The notes under the pieces are model-generated. The model made no database searches and had not been told where the DNA came from. It saw only the letters and a list, made by a program, of their open reading frames with translations. From CAZBSE01 sp964494385 (GTDB lineage Bacteria > Actinomycetota > Humimicrobiia > Humimicrobiales > Humimicrobiaceae), in assembly GCA_964494385.1 (NCBI GenBank), contig CAZBSE010000039.1, positions 1-8,595 of the forward strand: a DNA stretch of 8,595 nucleotides. Reading direction: 5' to 3'. The translations under genes and the position numbers were made by a program. Positions 1 through 5,139 of this stretch are shown here, piece by piece. Every line of letters starts with the position of its first letter. The stretch's first letter is position 1.

Positions 1-38
1 TTATTAACCCTGGATTGGTTTTTAAGGAGAGTACGTAA

Positions 39-1280
39 ATGAACTGGAGCTTTGAGATGAATGCACTGATAGCGGTGGGTATAATTCTGATAATAGGCCT
101 TTTTAGCGGTTTTGCCGCAAGGAAGATCAGGATCCCCACTATCAGCGGCTATATTATCATAGGAATTATTATAAGCCTATCCGGCATCATCCCCAGAGGA
201 TTAATTGACGGCGGATTAAATATAATCACCGATATCAGCCTGGGGATAATAGGCTATCTGGTAGGCGGGGGCCTTTATCTTAAAAAATTAAAGAAATTCG
301 GGAAAAATATTGCTGCAATCACTCCTTTCGAAGCTCTGGGGGCCTGGTTTTTTGTGACCGTATCGGTACTGCTGCTTGGTCCCTTTATTATAAGAACAGG
401 TGTTTTAGGTTCCGGTTCATTTTACAGTTTCCTGCCTATGGCCATTGTACTCGGGGCCATATCCTGTGCCACCGCTCCTGCTGCAACGCTGGCTATAGTG
501 AGAGAATATGGTGCAATCGGGCCCTTCACCACCACGCTTCTGGCAATAATTGTACTGGATGATGCCATTGCTGTCATGGCTTATGCTATCGGTTCCAATG
601 TTGCAGAGTCACTGATTACCGGATTCGGAAACATTTCATGGTATGAAATATTGGCAGTACCGGCCATAGATATTTTCGGCTCTTTGGCTCTGGGAGCAGT
701 ATTGGGATTCGGGCTTACTCTAGTCGGACGTTTTATAAAAAAGAAGCAGCAGCTCCTGGCTGTGGTGATAGGGGCTATTTTTTTAAGTGTAGGAATATCA
801 AATGCACTGGGTTTTTCAAGCATTTTAACCAATATGACCATGGGATTTATCGTGGTCAATATAGTGAAAAATAATGAGGATATGTTTACGGTTGTAAATA
901 ATATAGAGAACTTAATCTTTGCTATGTTCTTTACACTGGCTGGTGCCCATTTTGACCTTAGCGTGATAAAGACTGCGGGTATACTGGCTTTAGTTATAAC
1001 CCTGGCCAGATTTATAGGAAAGTTTGTGGGGGTGAGGATTGGGGGAGCGATATCGCATGCCCCGGTAAATATCAAGAAATATCTAAGTTTTGGGCTGTTT
1101 CCAATAGCAGGTGTAACTATAGGTCTCTCTATGCTGATAAAAGGGCATGAGGCTTTTTCCAATATTGCCAGCATAATGATAAATGCTATTCTGGCGTCGG
1201 TTATAATAAATGAAATAATTGCGCCTCTGTTTACAAAGTATGCGATTTTTAAAGCAGGCGAAGCCGGCAAGGCGGAGTGA
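39..1280 (+). CDS. CPA2/Kef-type cation:proton antiporter
   Basis: A 413-residue, very hydrophobic protein with about 11-13 predicted membrane segments, matching the membrane domain of CPA2 (KefB/NapA-like) antiporters, which exchange Na+ or K+ for H+ across the inner membrane. The family core is visible: CATAPAAT at about residues 143-150, then LLAIIVLDDA with the paired aspartates D174-D175 that carry ions in electrogenic members. Near the C-terminus is the PIAGVTIGL stretch typical of the group. The protein ends right after the last membrane helix and lacks the cytosolic RCK/TrkA-N domain of full KefB/KefC, so any gating would need a separate protein. The start is supported by AAGGAG at 24-29, nine bases before the ATG; a Met seven codons in is less well placed. 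The ion specificity cannot be read from the sequence. The next gene encodes CBS domains, a possible soluble regulator. Confidence 0.88.
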   Translation: MNWSFEMNALIAVGIILIIGLFSGFAARKIRIPTISGYIIIGIIISLSGIIPRGLIDGGLNIITDISLGIIGYLVGGGLYLKKLKKFGKNIAAITPFEALGAWFFVTVSVLLLGPFIIRTGVLGSGSFYSFLPMAIVLGAISCATAPAATLAIVREYGAIGPFTTTLLAIIVLDDAIAVMAYAIGSNVAESLITGFGNISWYEILAVPAIDIFGSLALGAVLGFGLTLVGRFIKKKQQLLAVVIGAIFLSVGISNALGFSSILTNMTMGFIVVNIVKNNEDMFTVVNNIENLIFAMFFTLAGAHFDLSVIKTAGILALVITLARFIGKFVGVRIGGAISHAPVNIKKYLSFGLFPIAGVTIGLSMLIKGHEAFSNIASIMINAILASVIINEIIAPLFTKYAIFKAGEAGKAE

Positions 1281-1350
1281 GATACTGATGCGGCTGTAAT
1301 TTTTTATTGGAAAATAAATGGTTTTTTCAGTAGAGTAAAGGTAACAACAA

Positions 1351-1356
1351 AAGGAG
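1351..1356 (+). promoter_or_regulatory. Shine-Dalgarno site of the CBS-domain gene
   Basis: AAGGAG lies six bases before the ATG at 1363 and fixes that start. The 82-bp gap before the gene has only a poor promoter candidate (TTGGAA at 1307-1312 and TAGAGT at 1331-1336, 18-bp spacer) and no clear terminator, so co-transcription with the antiporter is the simpler reading. Confidence 0.7.
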
Positions 1357-1362
1357 ATAGAA

Positions 1363-1827
1363 ATGGCTGAATTACTTGCCAAAGATATTATGACAAAAAA
1401 GGTTATAACTGTAAGTAAAGATGCTACTCTGGCTGAACTGGCAAAGCTGCTTATGAAAAACAAAATAAGCGGTGTTCCTGTGGTAGATAAAGAGAAAAAA
1501 CTGGCGGGCATAGTTAGCGAGGCTGATATAATAGTTAAGAAATCCAGTCTTCCTATTCCCTTATCTTTCAGTTTTGCTTTTCTTGATAAATACGAAAGCT
1601 ACACTAAAAGTACAAAGGATTTTCTGGGCATTAAGGTTGAAGAAATTATGTCTGCAGATGTTAAAACGGCCAGAGAAGATATGACTGTGAGCAAGGTGGT
1701 AAATATTATGATAAATAATAATATTAACAGGCTCCCGGTGCTAAACAGCGATGGCAAACTGGCGGGTATAATTACAAGAGCGGATATAATGAAATCGATG
1801 ATCAGGGAAAGTAAAAAGAAGAAGTAG
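1363..1827 (+). CDS. Two-CBS-domain protein
   Basis: A 154-residue soluble protein made of a single CBS pair (Bateman module). CBS1 spans about residues 8-58 and CBS2 about 92-145, separated by a linker of roughly 30 residues rich in Phe, Ser and Lys. Both repeats open with a family-typical phrase (KDIMTKKVITV and EEIMSADVKTA) and close with the ligand-contact motif: GIVSEAD at 49-55 and GIITRAD at 135-141, each with the Ser/Thr and Asp that usually contact the ribose and phosphates of adenine nucleotides. The C-terminus is a lysine tail. Stand-alone CBS pairs usually sense AMP, ADP, ATP or similar ligands and control a partner protein. The partner here is unknown; the antiporter just upstream, which lacks its own regulatory domain, is the obvious candidate by position only. 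Confidence 0.9.
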   Translation: MAELLAKDIMTKKVITVSKDATLAELAKLLMKNKISGVPVVDKEKKLAGIVSEADIIVKKSSLPIPLSFSFAFLDKYESYTKSTKDFLGIKVEEIMSADVKTAREDMTVSKVVNIMINNNINRLPVLNSDGKLAGIITRADIMKSMIRESKKKK

Positions 1828-1832
1828 ATTTG

Positions 1833-1848
1833 ATCTGTCCGGACAGAT
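1833..1848. promoter_or_regulatory. Perfect 16-bp palindrome, probable operator
   Basis: ATCTGTCC followed directly by GGACAGAT forms an uninterrupted, perfectly symmetrical 16-bp inverted repeat six bases after the stop codon of the CBS gene. With no loop it is a better dimeric-regulator site than an RNA hairpin, and no T-run follows to make it a terminator. It covers the place where a -35 element would sit for the TATAAT at 1862-1867. The regulator is unknown, and no transcription factor gene is visible in the window. Confidence 0.6.
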
Positions 1849-1861
1849 GGCTTTTAACTCG

Positions 1862-1867
1862 TATAAT
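1862..1867 (+). promoter_or_regulatory. Consensus -10 box (TATAAT) of the dehydrogenase gene
   Basis: TATAAT matches the sigma-70/SigA -10 consensus exactly and predicts transcription start near 1873-1875, leaving a leader of about 33 nt before the ATG at 1907. No recognisable -35 hexamer lies 16-18 bp upstream, where the palindrome at 1833-1848 sits instead. A promoter with a good -10, a poor -35 and a symmetrical site at -35 is often activator-dependent or directly repressed. Confidence 0.5.
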
Positions 1868-1893
1868 ACGGCAGTTATTATAAAAAAATACTT

Positions 1894-1899
1894 AAAGGA
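1894..1899 (+). promoter_or_regulatory. Ribosome binding site that sets the dehydrogenase start at 1907
   Basis: AAAGGA lies seven bases before the ATG at 1907. The in-frame ATG at 1847 has no purine-rich site upstream, lies inside the palindrome, and would be upstream of the predicted transcription start. Confidence 0.65.
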
Positions 1900-1906
1900 T
1901 GGTCCC

Positions 1907-2914
1907 ATGGAACTGGTTACCGGTTCAACCGGGAGTATAGGGAACGTACTGGTAAGAGAATTACTTAAAAGGGGCAAGAAAGTAAGAGCCTTTATACGCC
2001 CCACTTCGGATATATCTTCGCTTGAGGGTCTGGGAGCAGATAAAGTAGTGGGAGACATTGGAAATATAGGCTCCCTTATAAGAGCTTTCAGGGGAGTGGA
2101 TACGGTATATCATCTGGCAGGTATGATATCAATCATGCCTGGTGATTGGACCCTGATCCGCAGGGTTAATTTTGAAGGAACCAAAAATGTAATAAATGCC
2201 TGCTTGAAATGCGGGGTAGGCAGGCTGGTATATACCAGCACCATACATGCCTTAAAAGAGCCTCCGATGGGGACAGTCATTGATGAGAACATGCCTTTTG
2301 ATCCCTTTACCAGAAGGGGAGAGTATGACAGGTCAAAGGCTCTTGCCAGCCTGGAGGTAATGGAAGCTGCTAAAAAAGGTCTGGATTCGGTAATAGTCTG
2401 TCCCACTGGTGTTCTGGGCCCTTATAACTTCAGGATATCGGAAATAACCCAGACATTTATTGATTTTGCCAGCGGCAAAATGAAAATAACTACAGACGGG
2501 GCCTATGATTTTGTAGATGTCAGGGATGTGGCCGTGGGACATATTCTTGCAGCTGAAAAGGGAAAGACTGCAGAGAAATATATACTATCCGGACAGAGGA
2601 TCACCATGGGTGAAATGATGACGATGCTGCACGGGATCTGCGGAATAAGGACCCCTAGATATAAGATTCCTGCCTGGCTGGTAAAAACTGCCGGTCTCTT
2701 TACTCCGGTCTATTACAAGCTGGCAAATAAAACTCCGCGGTTTACCTATTATTCCATAAATACCCTGCAGAGTAATTCATTTATCAGCCATGAGAAGGCA
2801 AGCAGGGAGCTTGGATACAAGCCCATACCTGTCAGGAAATCAATCGAAGACACCTTCAGATGGATGAGAGAAAATAAGATGCTGCAGTGTCCTTTAACGC
2901 TGGAAGATGATTGA
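1907..2914 (+). CDS. Extended SDR, NAD(P)-dependent epimerase/dehydrogenase (3-beta-HSD/DFR-like)
   Basis: A 335-residue Rossmann-fold oxidoreductase of the extended short-chain dehydrogenase family. The dinucleotide motif TGSTGSIG is at residues 5-12, an acidic GD pair at 49-50, and the catalytic set is Ser111 (in YTSTIHAL), Tyr140 and Lys144 (YDRSK). Asp-rich features around FDPFTRRGEYDRSK and DFVDVRDVA place it with 3-beta-hydroxysteroid dehydrogenase/dihydroflavonol reductase-like and HpnA-like members. These oxidise or reduce a hydroxyl/keto group on sterols, flavonoids, sugars or lipids, so the substrate cannot be named. An in-frame ATG at 1847 would add 20 residues unrelated to the fold; I prefer 1907 because of its ribosome binding site and because the -10 box and palindrome lie between the two ATGs. 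It converges on a 5-alpha-reductase-like gene, with stop codons 8 bp apart. Confidence 0.85.
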   Translation: MELVTGSTGSIGNVLVRELLKRGKKVRAFIRPTSDISSLEGLGADKVVGDIGNIGSLIRAFRGVDTVYHLAGMISIMPGDWTLIRRVNFEGTKNVINACLKCGVGRLVYTSTIHALKEPPMGTVIDENMPFDPFTRRGEYDRSKALASLEVMEAAKKGLDSVIVCPTGVLGPYNFRISEITQTFIDFASGKMKITTDGAYDFVDVRDVAVGHILAAEKGKTAEKYILSGQRITMGEMMTMLHGICGIRTPRYKIPAWLVKTAGLFTPVYYKLANKTPRFTYYSINTLQSNSFISHEKASRELGYKPIPVRKSIEDTFRWMRENKMLQCPLTLEDD

Positions 2915-2922
2915 CACAGGCA

Positions 2923-3684
2923 TCAGCAGATGAAAGGAATTAATGCCTTCCTGCTCCTGGGGTAATCGGGGAAACTTTCCAGGTACCACCGGTGATTTGA
3001 AAAAGCCCGGGGAGCCAGATTAGTTATAGTAAATAGTGCAAAGGCAAGACCGGGAAGTGACCAGGTAGCCAGGGCCCATCCTATCCATTCTATAATCTCG
3101 CCAAAGTAATTGGGACAGGATATGTATCTAAAAAGTCCATTTCTGGGAATTTTGTAGCCTTCTTTTCCCTTTTTTCTTAAGTTTCTCAGTATATGATCAG
3201 AGTGTAAATTAATAATCATCCCCGAGAAAAATAATACGGCGCCGATTATAAAACGGGGATCGGCAAACCAGCTTATGCCGTAGGCAGGAGACAGGGAAAA
3301 AAGATAGTATCCGTTTATGTATCCGTTTATGGCATTAAAAATAAGGGCAAAAATTATCAGCAATATAGGAAATTTTTTATTTTCTCCCCTCATCAGAAAC
3401 GGGTATATAAAAGTTCTCTGGGTGTAGTGTGCGGTCCACATGGCAAGAAATACTATAGCAGCAGGATCAGTCTGTCTGCGGCCTGCAATAAACATAAGGA
3501 TTATTATAAGAAAAGCAGGAAATTCCATTACCAGCCAGCCTACCCTGGGACGTATAGCCAGCCCCCATCCTTTTCTGATATGCCGCCCGTAGGGAGCCGT
3601 GACCACAAAAAGTGAAGCAAAAATTACAGCTGAAAATACAAATACTGAAGTTAAAAGTATTTTATATATAAATTGATCCGGCAT
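2923..3684 (-). CDS. Steroid 5-alpha-reductase (SRD5A) family membrane reductase
   Basis: A 253-residue integral membrane protein with about six or seven hydrophobic segments, essentially the length of human SRD5A1/2 (259 and 254 residues). The match runs end to end: YGRH at 32-35, a WLVMEFPAF segment with Glu54 (catalytic Glu57 in human SRD5A2), HYTQRTFIYPF at 86-96 with Tyr87 (human Tyr91), an NLHSDHILRNLRK stretch (159-171) holding NADPH-contact residues, NYFGEIIEWIGWALATWSLPG (192-212), and a C-terminal DYPRSRKALIPFI. Such enzymes reduce the C4-C5 double bond of 3-oxo-steroids with NADPH; related ones act on polyprenols or enoyl-CoA. The bacterial substrate is unknown. No good Shine-Dalgarno site precedes the start at 3684, but the N-terminus agrees with the family. 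The facing dehydrogenase gene suggests a shared lipid or sterol-like substrate; this is inference. Confidence 0.88.
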   Translation of the reverse strand: MPDQFIYKILLTSVFVFSAVIFASLFVVTAPYGRHIRKGWGLAIRPRVGWLVMEFPAFLIIILMFIAGRRQTDPAAIVFLAMWTAHYTQRTFIYPFLMRGENKKFPILLIIFALIFNAINGYINGYYLFSLSPAYGISWFADPRFIIGAVLFFSGMIINLHSDHILRNLRKKGKEGYKIPRNGLFRYISCPNYFGEIIEWIGWALATWSLPGLAFALFTITNLAPRAFSNHRWYLESFPDYPRSRKALIPFIC

Positions 3685-3777
3685 TTTTTAAATAATAAAT
3701 TTTTACAAGAACAGCTTAAAATTACATACGTTTATTTACCAGATTGGTTTCAAGTATTTTAAAGTATTAGAAATTAA

Positions 3778-3808
3778 TTGCAATTTATTATGTTTATAGT
3801 AGTATGAT
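3778..3808 (+). promoter_or_regulatory. Candidate promoter of the B12 operon
   Basis: TTGCAA (3778-3783) and TATGAT (3803-3808, five of six matches to TATAAT) are separated by 19 bp, slightly long. Predicted transcription start is near 3815, about ten bases before the first recognisable riboswitch element. This position favours it over the perfect TATAAT at 3839-3844, which lies inside the riboswitch. Confidence 0.4.
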
Positions 3809-3823
3809 GGATTAGAGATTTAA

Positions 3824-4000
3824 AAGTGTTCTTTAAAATATAATCAGTATTAAAGTCTATATACTTTTACTCAGGGAATCCAGTTTAAATCTGGAGCGGT
3901 CCCGCCACTGTGATAGGGTGTGTGCTCTTCATCAAAGCCACTGGCAGAGATGCCGGGAAGGCGAAGGGTAAAGTCCCTTAAGCCAGGAAACCTGTAGGTT
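3824..4000 (+). ncRNA. Cobalamin (B12) riboswitch aptamer
   Basis: The conserved cobalamin-riboswitch core is clear. AGGGAA at 3873-3878 leads into a stem TCCAG/CTGGA (3879-3883 with 3891-3895), then GCGGTCCCGCCACTGTGA (3896-3913). GCCACTGGC begins at 3937 with the small hairpin GGCA/TGCC, followed by GGGAAGGCG (3955-3963), a stem AAGGG/CCCTT (3964-3968 with 3975-3979), and the B12 box AGCCAGGAAACCTG at 3981-3994. The 5' part is less standard: CTTTAA (3831-3836) pairs with TTAAAG (3850-3855) as a P3-like stem, preceded by AGTGTT where many members have GGTGTT, so the left edge is approximate. Binding of adenosyl- or methylcobalamin should lower expression of the operon starting at 4112, whose products import and build corrinoids. 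Confidence 0.95.
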
Positions 4001-4009
4001 ATTAATTAT

Positions 4010-4069
4010 CTTTCTTCGGTAGAAAGAAGGTGGTTTTTTATTGGCCAGAATAGCTCCCATCCGAAGAGG
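4010..4069 (+). promoter_or_regulatory. Riboswitch expression platform: hairpin and putative antiterminator
   Basis: CTTTCT (4010-4015) and AGAAAG (4021-4026) form a hairpin with loop TCGGT. The overlapping segment TCTTCGG (4013-4019) is an exact reverse complement of CCGAAGA (4061-4067) in the loop of the terminator; two G-U pairs extend it to nine base pairs (4011-4019 with 4061-4069). The two pairings exclude each other, as expected for an antiterminator that is released when ligand stabilises the upstream fold. The model comes from the sequence alone. Confidence 0.55.
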
Positions 4070-4083
4070 TTGGGAGTTTTTTT
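4054..4083 (+). terminator. Rho-independent terminator controlled by the B12 riboswitch
   Basis: CTCCCA (4054-4059) pairs perfectly with TGGGAG (4071-4076). An inner CC/GG pair (4061-4062 with 4068-4069) extends the stem, and seven T residues (4077-4083) follow. It ends 28 bases before the btuF start, so it can stop transcription before the first gene. Its location marks transcription attenuation, not translational blocking, as the main control; the btuF ribosome binding site is outside it. Confidence 0.88.
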
Positions 4084-4100
4084 ATTCATAAACCCTTAAT

Positions 4101-4107
4101 TAGGAGG
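4101..4107 (+). promoter_or_regulatory. Strong Shine-Dalgarno site of btuF
   Basis: An AGGAGG core (4102-4107) lies four to five bases before the ATG at 4112. It is the best ribosome binding site in the operon and is not sequestered by the terminator hairpin. Confidence 0.75.
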
Positions 4108-4111
4108 AAAA

Positions 4112-5077
4112 ATGTTAAAAAAATTTACGCGTACAGCAGCAGTGATCCTGGTTTTAGCTCTCATGGCGGTACTGTTTATCATGCCGGGATGCAAGCAGCA
4201 GTCAGCGGCAGGGTCACAGGAAAGTGCAATAATAGTAACGGATGGCGAGGGAAATACCATGGAGCTGTCAGGACCGGTTGAAACAGTTATCGTACTTGCT
4301 CCCAGCGTGCTGGAGATAATTGATGCCCTGGGAGCTATGGAGCGGGTAATAGAGGTCGATAACTTCAGCGTTTCAATCAAAGATCCGCTGGTAGAAGGAT
4401 TTGAGGGTGCCGGGGATTCATACGGGCCCAATATAGAAAGGATAACCGAGCTTGACCCTGATATTTTAATAACCACAACAGGCGGACCCGAAGATGACTA
4501 TCAGAAAATAAGCGAACTTGGAATCAAGGTTTACAGGACTGTCAGTATTAACGGAATCGAAGGTGTTTATGATGAAATAACCAATATCGGCAAGCTGCTG
4601 GGGCTTGAAGAAAAAGGAGAAGAACTCAGCAGCAGGCTCAAGCAGGATGTCGATGAGATATACGGTAAGGTGAAGGATTTAAGCGATGACCAGAAACCGG
4701 ATGTTTTTTATGAAATGTGGAACGAGCCTTTAATGAGCGTGGGGATAGATACATTTATAAATGATATTATAAAAAAGTCAGGCGGAAAAAATATATTGGC
4801 GCAGGACAATCTGACAGGATGGCCCGAATACAGTATGGAGACACTAATAGAAAAAAATCCTGATGTAATAATTGCTCCCTTTAGCGTAGCGGCGGATCCT
4901 TCAGTGATAACGGGAGACAGCAGATTTGCCAGCATTGACGCGGTAATCAGCGGTAGGGTATATGTTGTTCCCGATAATCCTGTTTCCCGCCCCAATCAGA
5001 ATGTTATAAAGGCGCTGCAGATGTTTTCAAAGGCCATACATCCTGAGATTTTCGGAGAGTTTGAAATAATAGAATAA
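4112..5077 (+). CDS. btuF: B12/corrinoid ABC transporter substrate-binding lipoprotein
   Basis: A 321-residue extracytoplasmic solute-binding protein of the FecB/BtuF (TroA-like) fold that captures cobalamin or a related corrinoid for the BtuCD-type transporter. The N-terminus is a lipoprotein signal: KK, a hydrophobic run, then a lipobox-like IMPGC with Cys27 as the lipidated residue. Lobe 1 shows the family phrases VLAPSVLEII and PNIERITELDPDILI; a long helix (about 150-190) joins the lobes; lobe 2 contains SMETLIEKNPDVIIAPF. Glu68 and Glu243 sit where binding proteins of this class form salt bridges with the permease (Glu72 and Glu202 of E. coli BtuF). The family also carries haem and siderophores; the B12 assignment rests on the riboswitch directly upstream and cobQ downstream. 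It is longer than E. coli BtuF (266 residues) because of the lipoprotein leader and extra loops. Confidence 0.85.
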   Translation: MLKKFTRTAAVILVLALMAVLFIMPGCKQQSAAGSQESAIIVTDGEGNTMELSGPVETVIVLAPSVLEIIDALGAMERVIEVDNFSVSIKDPLVEGFEGAGDSYGPNIERITELDPDILITTTGGPEDDYQKISELGIKVYRTVSINGIEGVYDEITNIGKLLGLEEKGEELSSRLKQDVDEIYGKVKDLSDDQKPDVFYEMWNEPLMSVGIDTFINDIIKKSGGKNILAQDNLTGWPEYSMETLIEKNPDVIIAPFSVAADPSVITGDSRFASIDAVISGRVYVVPDNPVSRPNQNVIKALQMFSKAIHPEIFGEFEIIE

Positions 5078-5139
5078 GATGAATAAATAAATATAAAAAT
5101 CTAGTATACTTACTGTTGAATTAAATAGTTGATATTTTT

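Larger units (their letters stand above)
3685..4111. other. Divergent intergenic region between the 5-alpha-reductase-like gene and the B12 operon
   Basis: This 427-bp gene-free stretch is occupied from about 3778 onward by the B12 operon promoter candidate, riboswitch, antiterminator, terminator and btuF ribosome binding site. The remaining part, 3685-3777, is very AT-rich and must hold the minus-strand promoter. I found TTGAAA on the minus strand (complement of 3748-3753) but no convincing -10 at the right distance. Confidence 0.7.

Noticed and set aside
581..1270. Long minus-strand open frame opposite the antiporter gene
   Set aside because: It is the mirror of a membrane-protein gene with a biased codon pattern, shows no recognisable domain and has no promoter or ribosome binding site; the same applies to antisense frames at 5673-6125, 1083-1511 and 7468-7812.
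1847..1906. Twenty extra N-terminal residues for the dehydrogenase from the ATG at 1847
   Set aside because: There is no ribosome binding site, the ATG lies in the palindrome, the -10 box is downstream of it, and the Rossmann fold begins right at the ATG at 1907.
2588..2597. TCCGGACAGA, resembling half of the palindrome at 1833-1848 plus its centre
   Set aside because: It lies deep within the dehydrogenase coding region, the left half does not match, and no promoter elements are near; most likely chance.
2925..2955. Hairpin AGCAG/CTGCT with inner AAGG/CCTT at the convergent gene ends, possible bidirectional terminator
   Set aside because: It falls inside the end of the 5-alpha-reductase coding region, has an asymmetric internal loop and no T-run on either side.
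3839..3844. Perfect TATAAT as promoter of the B12 operon
   Set aside because: It lies in the loop of the P3-like stem of the riboswitch, would remove the 5' part of the aptamer from the transcript, and has no -35 match at 16-18 bp.
4034..4039. First T-run after the riboswitch (six T) as the terminator
   Set aside because: No strong GC-rich stem directly precedes it; the hairpin at 4010-4026 is AT-rich and separated by seven bases, whereas 4054-4083 is a far better terminator.
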